NCBI GenBank assembly: GCA_964457545.1
Contig: CAYWEN010000004.1
Coordinates: 124,001 to 188,000 of the forward strand
Length of the DNA: 64,000 nt
Direction of reading: 5' to 3'
Origin: JAGGTJ01 sp964457545
GTDB lineage: Bacteria; Desulfobacterota; DSM-4660; Desulfatiglandales; Desulfatiglandaceae
Shown here piece by piece: positions 53,027 through 61,129 of this stretch. The notes under the pieces are model-generated. The model searched no databases, was not told the origin of the DNA, and worked only from the letters and a program-made list of their open reading frames with translations. How positions within the stretch are numbered: position 1 is the first letter of the stretch; each line of letters begins with the position of its first letter. Made by a program: the position numbers and the translations under genes.

Positions 53027-53214
53027 CGCTCTGTCTTAAAGCAGGAGGCATAATATAAAACTGAAAAACTGCATACTGTTTTTTATTACTGACAAACCTG
53101 AACTTGTACCCGTTCTTGAAATTTTCATATTTGTTCTATAATAACCGTGATATGTCTTGATATATTTTTGGATGTTTTTGTTTTTGGGCTGGAAACTTGA
53201 CAGTGCTCTAAAAC

Positions 53215-53250
53215 TTGTTCCTTGAATTTTATTTATGGATAAAAACTTAT
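53215..53250 (+). repeat. repeat right arm ahead of rpsS
   Basis: TTATTTATGGATAAAAACTT is an arm copy 27-55 bases before the rpsS binding site. A degenerate inner part (TTTTTGGGCTGGAAACTTGA) lies just upstream near 53182. Confidence 0.6.
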
Positions 53251-53288
53251 TAAGGTAATAGGGGGCAGGAACAAAAAGGAGGATAGCT

Positions 53289-53576
53289 TTGCCAAGGTCA
53301 TTAAAAAAAGGACCCTTTGTAGATTCTTGTTTGATAGAGAAGGTGGAGAAATTATCAGGGACAGTGAGTAGAAAGGCTATAAAGACATGGTCAAGACGTT
53401 CTACTATAATTCCTGAATTTGTTGGCTTTACATTTGCGGTACATAATGGGAAAAATTTTCTTCCGGTCTCTGTTACTGAGGATATGGTGGGGCATAAATT
53501 AGGGGAGTTTGCTCCGACAAGGACCTTTCGTGGACATGCAGGCAGTAAAAAGTCCAAGCTGAAGGGTAAGAAATAA
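53289..53576 (+). CDS. rpsS: 30S ribosomal protein S19
   Basis: The protein has 95 residues from a TTG start with AAAGGAGG upstream. PRSLKKGPFVDSCL, KTWSRRSTIIPEFVGFTFAVHNG and HKLGEFAPTRTFRGHAG are the family features. It binds the 30S head near the A site with S13. The spacers before (262) and after (70) are longer than usual in the S10 operon. Confidence 0.97.
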   Translation: MPRSLKKGPFVDSCLIEKVEKLSGTVSRKAIKTWSRRSTIIPEFVGFTFAVHNGKNFLPVSVTEDMVGHKLGEFAPTRTFRGHAGSKKSKLKGKK

Positions 53577-53646
53577 AAAAATACCTTATACAAAGACATA
53601 TGTATAACATAGAACAATTTTATTTTGGGAATGATAGAGCTGAACA

Positions 53647-53979
53647 ATGGAAACAAAAGCCGTAGCAAAATTTGTAAGAATTTCGCCTCAGAAAATGCGG
53701 GTTATAATAAAAGAGATTCAGGGAAAAACCTTGGAAGATGCAATTGCAATTCTTTCTTTTATGCCAAAAAAAGGGGCAAAGATATTGGCTGATTTAATAC
53801 GATCTGCAGGTGCAAATGCTTCTCAGAATTTAGGCCTTGATATAGATACATTAAAATTGAAAAAGGTATATGCTGATGAAGGCCCTATGTTGAAGAGGTG
53901 GCGGCCAAGGGCACAGGGACGTGCAACACGCATAAGAAAACGAACCAGCCATATTACCGTTGTTGTGGATGAAATATAA
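53647..53979 (+). CDS. rplV: 50S ribosomal protein L22
   Basis: This 110-residue protein has AKFVRISPQKMRVIIKEIQGK at the start and the exit-tunnel hairpin loop GPMLKRWRPRAQGRATRIRKRTSHITVVV at the end, where macrolide-resistance changes occur in other species; no change stands out here. It follows rpsS after 70 bases. Confidence 0.97.
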   Translation: METKAVAKFVRISPQKMRVIIKEIQGKTLEDAIAILSFMPKKGAKILADLIRSAGANASQNLGLDIDTLKLKKVYADEGPMLKRWRPRAQGRATRIRKRTSHITVVVDEI

Positions 53980-54146
53980 TCCGTTGTTTGGGTTGTTGTG
54001 GAATTTGTTTTTTTGCAAAGATGTAATGTTTTTTTTAACATTTATCGCATGAGTATTGCTGAAAATTAAGAAAAAATCACACTTTTTGAAAAGGTGTTAA
54101 ATTTAAATAGGCTGTGATCTTTAATTAGTTCTATCTGGAGGGGATA

Positions 54147-54791
54147 TTGGGACAAAAAGTTCATCCAATTGGTTTTAGGTTGGGAGTGCATAGAAATTGG
54201 GATTCACGGTGGTTTGCCACTAGGGAGTACAGTACGTTTTTGTTAGAGGATTATAGAATTCGCAAGTTTTTAAAGAAGCGTGTTGCTCAGGCTGGCATAT
54301 CAAAGATAGAAATTGAAAGGGCGGCTAAAAAGGTCAGGATCCGTATGCATACAGCACGACCTGGTATAGTGATAGGTAAGAAAGGTGCTGATATAGAAAA
54401 GCTGAAAAAAGACTTAGAAAGAGAAATCAAACAAGAGATAATAATAGATATACAGGAAGTTAGAAAACCTGAAGTCGATGCCCAGTTAGTGGCGGAAAAT
54501 GTTGCAACACAGCTTGTTCGTCGGGTGGCCTTTAGAAGAGCCATGAAAAAGGCTGTTAGTTCTGCCATGAGATTTGGGGCATTGGGGATTAAAATCACGT
54601 GTAGTGGAAGACTTGGCGGAGCAGAAATGGCCCGTAGAGAATGGTATAGGGAAGGAAGAGTTCCTCTTCACACACTTAGGGCAGATATTGATTATGGTTT
54701 TGCCGAAGCTTTTACTACGTACGGTACAATAGGTGTCAAGGTTATAATATTTAAGGGTGAAATTTTGCCTGATAAAAACAAAAAGATATAA
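54147..54791 (+). CDS. rpsC: 30S ribosomal protein S3
   Basis: The protein has 214 residues from a TTG start with TGGAGGGG upstream. GQKVHPIGFRLGVHRNWDSRWFA is followed by the KH domain with GIVIGKKGADIEKLKKDLE and the C-terminal domain (ITCSGRLGGAEMARREWYREGRVPLHTLRADIDYG within the translation). It lies at the mRNA entry and helps unwind mRNA. A 167-base spacer precedes it. Confidence 0.97.
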   Translation: MGQKVHPIGFRLGVHRNWDSRWFATREYSTFLLEDYRIRKFLKKRVAQAGISKIEIERAAKKVRIRMHTARPGIVIGKKGADIEKLKKDLEREIKQEIIIDIQEVRKPEVDAQLVAENVATQLVRRVAFRRAMKKAVSSAMRFGALGIKITCSGRLGGAEMARREWYREGRVPLHTLRADIDYGFAEAFTTYGTIGVKVIIFKGEILPDKNKKI

Positions 54792-54806
54792 GGATTTTAC
54801 TTTATT

Positions 54807-55217
54807 ATGTTAAGTCCAAAAAAAGTTAAATATCGCAAGAGACAAAAAGGCAGGCTCAAGGGTGTTGCAATGCGAGGCAACTCCTTGGTTTTTGGGGTTT
54901 ACGGTTTACAGGCTGTAGGAAGAGGCTATATGACTGCCCAGCAGATAGAAGCAGCAAGAATAGCTGTGACAAGGCATGTAAAACGTGGCGGAAAGATGTG
55001 GATTCGTATTTTCCCCGACAAACCAGTAACAAAAAAACCTGCTGAAACAAGGATGGGTAAAGGAAAGGGTGCTCCTGAAGGTTGGGTGGCTCCTGTTAAG
55101 CCAGGAAGAATCCTTTACGAACTTGAGGGTGTTTCGGAGGAGATGGCGAGAGAGGCTTTTCGTTTGGGAGGTCATAAGTTGCCATTTGCTACGAAGTTTG
55201 TCTCCAGGGGAGTATAG
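54807..55217 (+). CDS. rplP: 50S ribosomal protein L16
   Basis: This 136-residue protein near the A-tRNA elbow and peptidyl-transferase centre starts MLSPKKVKYRKRQKGRLKG, with AARIAVTRHVKRGGKMWIRIFPDKPVTKKPAETRMGKGKG in the middle and HKLPFATKFV at the end. It follows rpsC after 15 bases; rpmC follows after four. Confidence 0.97.
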   Translation: MLSPKKVKYRKRQKGRLKGVAMRGNSLVFGVYGLQAVGRGYMTAQQIEAARIAVTRHVKRGGKMWIRIFPDKPVTKKPAETRMGKGKGAPEGWVAPVKPGRILYELEGVSEEMAREAFRLGGHKLPFATKFVSRGV

Positions 55218-55221
55218 GCCG

Positions 55222-55413
55222 ATGAAAACAAGTGAATTAAGAGAGTTAGGAGTACAGGAGCTTGAAGACAGATGTCTTGAATTGTCTCAGGAATTGTTTA
55301 ATTTGCGTTTTCAAAAGGCAATTGGTCAATTATCAAATACCGCAGCCATTCCAAAAACTAAAAGGGAAATAGCCCGGGTTAAAACAATCCTTTCTGAAAA
55401 AAATAATGCTTAA
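55222..55413 (+). CDS. rpmC: 50S ribosomal protein L29
   Basis: This 63-residue, two-helix protein at the tunnel exit (MKTSELRELGVQELEDRCLE...LFNLRFQKAIGQLSNTAAI...IARVKTILSEK) has all family features in order. It starts four bases after the rplP stop. The next gene, rpsQ, normally follows within a few bases, but here 462 bases intervene. Confidence 0.95.
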   Translation: MKTSELRELGVQELEDRCLELSQELFNLRFQKAIGQLSNTAAIPKTKREIARVKTILSEKNNA

Positions 55414-55875
55414 TTTTGATTGCTACTCAAAATACACGTAATTCATGTTTGGAAAACAGACTGTGTTTTTATCTTTAGCAGTGTTTATGATGTTTTTGCT
55501 TCCTACGTGATGATTTATTGTCAAAAACCTTATTCTTCCCGGTTCCTTGAGGCTCTTTTTTTGCTGTTTGCTGCTTGCTGTAAAAGAACAAAACATTTGA
55601 TATATGCCCCATCATCCTCCTGATTGAAGGCGTGTTTTGCTCTTTTTTTTCTTTATCTGTCTTGAGCATGAGCTTGCTCCTGTGTGTGTTTATGAATGTC
55701 CTCTTTTGAATGTGTCCTGAATTTGTTTACGGATGGAAACCGGATAAGATTGATATCTTTTTTAAAAGTTTATTGAAACTGAAGGATAAAAATACAATCT
55801 GTTAATTCTGTGTGCTTGTTTTTTTATGTAAAGAAATAGTTTGTTTGATAATAAGACTGTAAGTTTGAGGGTATA
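55414..55875. repeat. rpmC-rpsQ spacer with repeat fragment
   Basis: This spacer of 462 bases falls at a junction that is usually overlapping or nearly so. A fused arm/inner fragment (TTTACGGATGGAAACCGGAT) lies at 55728-55747. I see no gene. It presumably separates two transcripts or carries an internal promoter. Confidence 0.5.
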
Positions 55876-56136
55876 ATGTTGGAACGTGGGGTGCAGAAAA
55901 AACTTGTAGGAACGGTTGTTGGAAACCGGATGGATAAATCTGTTATGGTTTTAGTTGAGCGTTTGACAAAACATAAAATATATAAAAAATATGTTAAGCG
56001 CAGATCTAAATATATGGTTCATGATCCAAAAAACATGTGTGATGTGGGTGACAAGGTTCGAATTGTGGAAACCAGGCCAATTAGTAAAAGAAAACGATGG
56101 AGAGTTTTAGACATTATAAAGGAAGGTGTTGACTGA
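55876..56136 (+). CDS. rpsQ: 30S ribosomal protein S17
   Basis: This 86-residue OB-fold protein binds 16S rRNA early. KLVGTVVGNRMDKSVMVLVERLTKHKIYKKYVKRRSKYMVHD is near-consensus in the translation, ending ETRPISKRKRWRVLDII. GAGGG precedes the ATG. rplN starts 242 bases later. Confidence 0.96.
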   Translation: MLERGVQKKLVGTVVGNRMDKSVMVLVERLTKHKIYKKYVKRRSKYMVHDPKNMCDVGDKVRIVETRPISKRKRWRVLDIIKEGVD

Positions 56137-56378
56137 ACTCTAAAATATCTTTTTTTGTGATGCTGATCTTGTGTTTTTGCCAGTCTCTGACATTTAAACA
56201 GTTTAATATGAGTCTGCACAAAACAGCGTCTATCTTGTCTGCATGAAGGCTTTTTGCTTTTTATTCACAAGATGTCTTTTTAGCGGCTTGTGTTTTGAAT
56301 TATAGACGTAACCATGTTTGTTTTTAAAAAATATAATGGCCCATTTTTACGGGTCATGTTGTTCATCGGAGCAGGAAG

Positions 56379-56747
56379 ATGATACAGACGGAAACCAAAT
56401 TAAAAGTGGCTGATAATTCAGGAGCTAAATTAATATCCTGCATTAAGGTGTTAGGTGGATCTAAACGAAAATATGCCAGCATTGGAGATATAATTGTTGT
56501 CTCTGTAAAAGAGGCATTGCCAAATTCAAAAGTTAAAAAAGGTGATGTTGTCAAAGCCGTTATTGTACGAACTGCAAAAGAGATCAGACGATCAGACGGG
56601 TCATATATTAAATTTGATGATAATTCTGCAGTGCTGGTTTCGGCTCAGGGCGAACCAATAGGAACAAGAATTTTTGGTCCAGTTGCCAGAGAATTGAGAG
56701 CAAAGAATTTCATGAAAATTATTTCTCTTGCTCCGGAAGTTCTTTGA
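56379..56747 (+). CDS. rplN: 50S ribosomal protein L14
   Basis: This 122-residue protein starts MIQTETKLKVADNSGAKLISCIKVLGGS, as in nearly all bacteria, with RTAKEIRRSDGSYIKFDDNS and a GTRIFGPVARELRAKNFMKIISLAPEVL end. It forms intersubunit bridge B8 and binds RsfS. GGCCCATTTTTACGGGTC, a possible 7 bp hairpin, lies 25-45 bases upstream. Confidence 0.97.
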   Translation: MIQTETKLKVADNSGAKLISCIKVLGGSKRKYASIGDIIVVSVKEALPNSKVKKGDVVKAVIVRTAKEIRRSDGSYIKFDDNSAVLVSAQGEPIGTRIFGPVARELRAKNFMKIISLAPEVL

Positions 56748-56767
56748 TTATATTAGGAGAACTTGAA

Positions 56768-57097
56768 TTGAGATTGAAAAAAACAAAAATCAGAAAAGAC
56801 GATAAAGTTATTGTGATAACTGGAAAGGATAAAGGGAAAATAGGAAAGGTCCTTAGTGTGGACCTTAAAAAAGGACGGCTGTTTATAGAAAATGTTAACG
56901 TGGTTAAGAGGCACTCGAAACCGACCAGCCAAGCACCTCAGGGTGGTATTATTGAGAAGGAGGCCTCTGTTGATCTGTCCAATGTTATGATAGTCTGTAA
57001 CAAGTGCGCTGAACCTACTAGGATAGGGTTTCGTGTTTCTGGCGATAATATTGCTCATCGTGTTTGTAAAAAATGTAACGAAATGATGGATGAGTAG
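56768..57097 (+). CDS. rplX: 50S ribosomal protein L24
   Basis: The protein has 109 residues from a TTG at 56768 with AGGAG nine bases upstream; starting at the in-frame TTG at 56744 would overlap the rplN stop. The KOW motif (KDDKVIVITGKDKGKIGKVL) and the NVNVVKRHSKPTSQAPQGGIIEKEASVDLSNVMI stretch (in the translation) are typical. The C-terminal CNKC...CKKC pairs form a zinc-ribbon-like end. It is an assembly initiator at the tunnel exit. Confidence 0.95.
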   Translation: MRLKKTKIRKDDKVIVITGKDKGKIGKVLSVDLKKGRLFIENVNVVKRHSKPTSQAPQGGIIEKEASVDLSNVMIVCNKCAEPTRIGFRVSGDNIAHRVCKKCNEMMDE

Positions 57098-57136
57098 GTA
57101 ATTAATTTCTTCAGCTTAGAAATGTGAGGTGGTTAT

Positions 57137-57685
57137 TTGTCTCGATTAAAAGAAAAGTATTATTCTGAGATTGTTGAACTTATGATGCAGGAATTTGCTT
57201 ACAAGAGTCTTATGGCTGTACCGCGGGTTACGGCCGTTGTTTTGAATATGGGGCTTGGAGAGGCAATACAGAATATTAAGGTTTTGGACTCAGGTGTAGA
57301 AGAGCTTGCTATAATTGCCGGACAGAGACCTGTAATAACAAGAGCTAAGAAATCTATTGCAGGTTTTAAGTTGCGACAGGGAATGCCTATAGGATGTATG
57401 GTTACATTGAGACGTAATAGGATGTACGATTTTTTGGACAAGCTTTTCAATATTGCTTTGCCAAGAGTAAGAGATTTCAGGGGTGTTTCAGACAAGATTT
57501 TTGATGGTCATGGTAACTGTACTATAGGTATCAGGGAACACATTATTTTTCCTGAGATAGATTATGATAAGGTAGAAAAAATTAAGGGCCTTAATATTTC
57601 TATTGTTACATCTGCTAAAAATGATGCAGAAGGTTTTTCCCTGCTTAAGCATATGGGAATGCCTTTTCGTGTCAAGGGAGTGTGA
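57137..57685 (+). CDS. rplE: 50S ribosomal protein L5
   Basis: The protein has 182 residues from a TTG start with GAGGTGG upstream. VPRVTAVVLNMGLGEA, GQRPVITRAKKSIAGFKLRQGMPIGCMVTLRRNRMYDFLDKL and GHGNCTIGIREHIIFPEIDYDKV appear in order in the translation. It carries 5S rRNA and contacts P-site tRNA. It follows rplX after 39 bases. Confidence 0.97.
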   Translation: MSRLKEKYYSEIVELMMQEFAYKSLMAVPRVTAVVLNMGLGEAIQNIKVLDSGVEELAIIAGQRPVITRAKKSIAGFKLRQGMPIGCMVTLRRNRMYDFLDKLFNIALPRVRDFRGVSDKIFDGHGNCTIGIREHIIFPEIDYDKVEKIKGLNISIVTSAKNDAEGFSLLKHMGMPFRVKGV

Positions 57686-57687
57686 TT

Positions 57688-57873
57688 TTGGCAAGGAAAG
57701 CGCTTATTATCAAGGCACAAAGAAAACCTAAGTTTTCAACTCGTAAATATAACAGATGTCCTATATGTGGGAGAAGCAGAGCCTTTATTAGGAAGTTTGG
57801 TATATGCCGTATATGTTTTAGACGTATGGCATTGAACGGAGAGATTCCTGGGGTTGTTAAATCGAGTTGGTAA
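57688..57873 (+). CDS. rpsN: 30S ribosomal protein S14, zinc type (type Z)
   Basis: The protein has 61 residues from a TTG start just after the rplE stop, with GGGAG upstream. The pairs CPIC and CRIC bind zinc, and the protein ends GEIPGVVKSSW, which marks the short zinc-containing S14 rather than the 101-residue form of enteric bacteria. It binds the 30S head. Confidence 0.95.
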   Translation: MARKALIIKAQRKPKFSTRKYNRCPICGRSRAFIRKFGICRICFRRMALNGEIPGVVKSSW

Positions 57874-58035
57874 TCTTTTGATCTAACAAAAACCATTTTA
57901 TCTTTGTTATCTTACTGTTTGGCATGTTGATTCTTTTCTGTTAAATTTGATTTATCATTTGTCGATTATGCCTGTGCTGCTGTTTAAAACTGGTTTTATA
58001 CGGGGAGAATATTGAAGCGTTAAGGAGTATTTTAT

Positions 58036-58434
58036 ATGACAATGACTGACCCCATTGCAGATATGTTAACGAGAATTAGAAATGCCCAGAGGGCTTTTCA
58101 TGATTCATTGGTCGTTCCACATTCAAAACTGAAACTTGAAATAGCTGAAGTTTTAAAAGCAGAAGGTTATATTAAGGCTTTTAGAATCATTTCAGAAGGA
58201 CAGCATAAATATATAAAGATATTCTTGAAGTATGACAAACAGGGTGATCCGGTTATATATGGGCTTAAAAGAGTAAGTAAATCAAGTTGTCGTGTATATA
58301 CTAAATACAAGGATATTCCGAAGGTCCTTAATGGCTATGGTATTAATATCCTTTCAACTTCTATGGGTGTGATGACAGACAAGAAGGCTATGGACCTGCG
58401 AGTTGGTGGTGAAATTCTTTGTTCTGTATGGTAA
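58036..58434 (+). CDS. rpsH: 30S ribosomal protein S8
   Basis: This 132-residue protein starts MTMTDPIADMLTRIRNAQRA and ends LNGYGINILSTSMGVMTDKKAMDLRVGGEILCSVW, as in the family (a one-residue LNGLGI/GYGI change). It binds 16S rRNA helix 21 and in E. coli represses the spc operon by binding near rplE. The spacers before (162) and after (230 bases) are unusually long. Confidence 0.97.
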   Translation: MTMTDPIADMLTRIRNAQRAFHDSLVVPHSKLKLEIAEVLKAEGYIKAFRIISEGQHKYIKIFLKYDKQGDPVIYGLKRVSKSSCRVYTKYKDIPKVLNGYGINILSTSMGVMTDKKAMDLRVGGEILCSVW

Positions 58435-58664
58435 TTAAATCTCAGCAGATTCCTTATTTGTTTCTTCTTTTATCTTGTATGAGGGTGTGTGTATCCTACG
58501 GGCAAGAATATTAAACACAGAAAGACTTGAATGTTCTAAAAAAGCCTGCTTTTATATCCACCTTGGTTCGTACGAGTGAATTTTTTTACTGGGGTCCTCA
58601 TTTGTTATGATTATATATGTGAATATTGTTTGCTTGTTAGACACGTTTATATCTGGAGTATCTA

Positions 58665-59204
58665 ATGTCACGAATAGGTAAAAGGCTAATACCAATCCCC
58701 AAGGGTGTAAAGGTTGCACTGGCAGATAATGAAGTGACTGTTAGTGGCCCAAAGGGTACTCTTAAAAGGGAAATTCACCCTAAGGTTTCTGTTACAATTA
58801 AAGATGATCAAATAATTGTATCTGTAAAAGAAAAATCCAGAGAAGTAAGAGCTCTTCATGGTCTTTTTAATGCGTTGATATCTAATATGGTTACAGGTGT
58901 AACCCAGGGTTTTGAAAAGAACCTCGAGATAGTAGGTGTTGGCTATAGAGTTGAACTTAAGGGCCGGGTTGCTGTTTTTAACCTTGGTTACTCGCATCCT
59001 ATTAATTATGAATTGCCTGAAGGTGTGGATATCAATGTTGACAAAACAAAAATCAGGTTGTTTTCCTCTGACAAGGATCTTTTAGGTAGGGTGGCGGCTA
59101 AGATACGAAGTTTTAGAAAACCTGAACCTTTTAAGGGTAAAGGTATTAAATATGAAGGTGAGATAATACGTAGAAAGGCGGGTAAGGCTGGTGCTGCTAA
59201 GTAG
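58665..59204 (+). CDS. rplF: 50S ribosomal protein L6
   Basis: This 179-residue protein with two like domains starts MSRIGKRLIPIPKGVKVAL; ENLEIVGVGYRVEL-type (KNLEIVGVGYRVELKG), LGYSHPINYELPEGVDI and EPFKGKGIKYEGEIIRRKAGKAG all occur. It lies near the sarcin-ricin loop. TCTGGAG lies upstream of the ATG. Confidence 0.97.
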   Translation: MSRIGKRLIPIPKGVKVALADNEVTVSGPKGTLKREIHPKVSVTIKDDQIIVSVKEKSREVRALHGLFNALISNMVTGVTQGFEKNLEIVGVGYRVELKGRVAVFNLGYSHPINYELPEGVDINVDKTKIRLFSSDKDLLGRVAAKIRSFRKPEPFKGKGIKYEGEIIRRKAGKAGAAK

Positions 59205-59375
59205 CCTTCATTTACAAAAAAGCTCAGAATACGATAAACCTTAATATATGTAGGATCTTTTCTTGGTTTATGAAAAGCTGTGCTTGCAGATGTGTTTATG
59301 GCACAGGCCTTTATTTTGTGGATTTCTTAAAGCTTAATGCAAAAAAATGCGAGATATGTTTAGGATGGTCAGGTA

Positions 59376-59744
59376 ATGGGAAAATTGAATTCAAAAGCCT
59401 CGAGATTAAGAAGACAAAAAAGAGTGCGTAAAAAGATTGTCGGTACTCGGGAAAGGCCTCGTTTGTGCGTTTTCAGAAGTTCAAAACATATATATGCTCA
59501 GCTTATAGATGATTCCACAGGGACTACTTTGGTTTCTGTGTCATCTATGTCCAAGGATCTTGTGTCAGATATAGGAAACAATTCTGGCAATAAAACTGGC
59601 TCGGAAATTGTTGGTGCTGCAATTGCGAAGGCAGCTCTTGATAAAGGCATCAAATCTGTTGTATTTGATAGAAACGGGTTTTTATATCATGGCCGTGTAA
59701 AGGCGTTGTCAGAGTCTGCCAGAAAAAATGGGCTGCAGTTTTGA
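59376..59744 (+). CDS. rplR: 50S ribosomal protein L18
   Basis: This 122-residue, 5S rRNA-binding protein has a basic N-terminus (NSKASRLRRQKRVRKKIVGTRERPRLCVFRSSKHIYAQLIDD) and a C-terminal ending FDRNGFLYHGRVKALSESARKNGLQF, both standard. It is separated from rplF by 171 and from rpsE by 257 bases, the latter filled by a repeat unit. Confidence 0.97.
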   Translation: MGKLNSKASRLRRQKRVRKKIVGTRERPRLCVFRSSKHIYAQLIDDSTGTTLVSVSSMSKDLVSDIGNNSGNKTGSEIVGAAIAKAALDKGIKSVVFDRNGFLYHGRVKALSESARKNGLQF

Positions 59745-59786
59745 TTAGATTTGTGCCAGATTTTTTGAGATATGTTTTTTAGATAG

Positions 59787-59977
59787 TGCTATCCATAAAT
59801 CAATTTTGGGGTAATAGATAGTTTTTGTGCAAGATCTGGTAAAAGGTTGAAGGATTATGCAGAACCTGTAGTGCATAAAAGTAAGCTGCACAACTGATCC
59901 TGCAAATTGACCTGGCTGTATTTTTTTGATGTATACAGATACAGATGTTGCATAAAAAGGTAAGTTGTGGATAAAAA
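59787..59977 (+). repeat. repeat unit with inverted arms between rplR and rpsE
   Basis: The left arm is GTGCTATCCATAAATCAATT (59786-59805) and the right arm is ACAGATGTTGCATAAAAAGG then TAAGTTGTGGATAAAAACAG (59940-59980). The arms are inverted and the unit is about 190 bases. It ends only a few bases before the rpsE binding site. Confidence 0.65.
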
Positions 59978-60001
59978 CAGATAGGAGAGGAGAAGAAGCT
60001 C

Positions 60002-60475
60002 TTGGTCAAGCCTGAAGAAGATATACAGTTAATTGAAAGGGTTGTGCATATAAATCGTGTTGCCAAGGTCGTAAAGGGAGGGAGGCGATTTAGTTTTAGC
60101 GCTATAGTTGTTGTAGGAGATGGCCAGGGTATGGTTGGTTTTGGACTTGGAAAGGCAAAAGAGGTGCCTGAAGCTATCAGAAAGGGAGTTGAAAAGGCGA
60201 GAAAGGATATGCAAAAGGTCTCTCTTTATGAAAGCACAGTGCCATATGAAGTGATAGGACGTGCCGGGGCAGGTCGGGTTCTTCTGAAACCTGCTGGAGC
60301 AGGTACAGGTTTAATAGCAGGTGGGGCTGTAAGGGGAGTTCTTGAGGCAGTTGGAGTTCAAAATATACTTACCAAATGCCTTGGGTCACATAATCCACAT
60401 AATATTGTCAGGGCTACAATAGTAGGTCTGCGATCACTTCGTTTGCCGGAAGAGTTGGGGAAACGGAAGGCTTAG
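60002..60475 (+). CDS. rpsE: 30S ribosomal protein S5
   Basis: The protein has 157 residues from a TTG start preceded by GGAGAGGAG. LIERVVHINRVAKVVKGGRRFSFSAIVVVGDG, VGFGLGKAKEVPEAIRKGVE, AGAGRVLLKPAGAGTGLIAGGAVR and LGSHNPHNIVRATIVGL (all in the translation) are the family features, including the loop where spectinomycin-resistance changes occur (KGGRRF unchanged). It lies at the mRNA entry. Confidence 0.97.
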   Translation: MVKPEEDIQLIERVVHINRVAKVVKGGRRFSFSAIVVVGDGQGMVGFGLGKAKEVPEAIRKGVEKARKDMQKVSLYESTVPYEVIGRAGAGRVLLKPAGAGTGLIAGGAVRGVLEAVGVQNILTKCLGSHNPHNIVRATIVGLRSLRLPEELGKRKA

Positions 60476-60495
60476 AACCCTCAGGAGAGTTAGTT

Positions 60496-60678
60496 ATGCC
60501 TGATTCGATAAAAGTTACTCTTGTTAAAAGTGGTATTGGTAAAAGTAAAAGGATAAAGGATACCTTGAAAGGATTGGGCCTTACAAGGCTTAACAAAACA
60601 GTGGTGTTGAAGAATGTGGCACCTGTTCGTGGAATGATCAACAAGGTTTTATTTCTTGTTAGAATTGAGGAAGAATAA
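60496..60678 (+). CDS. rpmD: 50S ribosomal protein L30
   Basis: This 60-residue protein has IKVTLVKSGIGKSKRIKDTLKGLGLTRLNKTVVL followed by VRGMINKVLFLVRIEEE, matching the bacterial short L30. GGAG lies upstream of the ATG. It starts 20 bases after rpsE and is followed by rplO after ten. Confidence 0.96.
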   Translation: MPDSIKVTLVKSGIGKSKRIKDTLKGLGLTRLNKTVVLKNVAPVRGMINKVLFLVRIEEE

Positions 60679-60688
60679 GGCAATACCT

Positions 60689-61129
60689 ATGAAGATAAAT
60701 GATTTATCCCCAGCAAAAGGGGCAAGGAAACATAAAAAAAGGATAGGTAGGGGGCCTGGATCAGGGCATGGTAAAACAGCTACCAGAGGCCATAAAGGCC
60801 AAAAGTCGAGAGCAGGAGGCAAGGTAAGGCCTGGTTTTGAAGGAGGACAAATGCCTTTGCATAGGCGTTTGCCTAAACGAGGCTTCACAAATATATTTAA
60901 AAAATCTGTTGCAATTGTTAATCTGAAAGATTTGGACAGGTTTTCATCAGGGGATACTGTAGGTTTGAGCGATTTTATTGATTCTGGTCTTGTAAAGAAA
61001 AGAAAGTCTTTGATTAAGCTTCTCGGTACTGGCGATATTACCTTTCCTCTTAATATCAAGGTCCATAAGGCAAGCGAAACGGCAAAAGAGAAGATTGAAC
61101 GTGCTGGGGGCAAAGTTGAACTGGTCTGA
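60689..61129 (+). CDS. rplO: 50S ribosomal protein L15
   Basis: From the ATG at 60689 (AAGG upstream) the protein has 146 residues: MKINDLSPAKGARKHKKRIGRGPGSGHGKTATRGHKGQKSR is the usual basic start, followed by GFEGGQMPLHRRLPKRGF and the globular C-terminal domain ending AKEKIERAGGKVELV. It is an assembly protein of the large subunit. secY normally follows at once; here 940 bases intervene with a terminator-like hairpin. Confidence 0.97.
   Translation: MKINDLSPAKGARKHKKRIGRGPGSGHGKTATRGHKGQKSRAGGKVRPGFEGGQMPLHRRLPKRGFTNIFKKSVAIVNLKDLDRFSSGDTVGLSDFIDSGLVKKRKSLIKLLGTGDITFPLNIKVHKASETAKEKIERAGGKVELV

Noticed and set aside
25468..59977. CRISPR array interpretation of the repeats
   Set aside because: Copies are not regularly spaced, are degenerate, lie in separate intergenic regions, and no cas gene is present.
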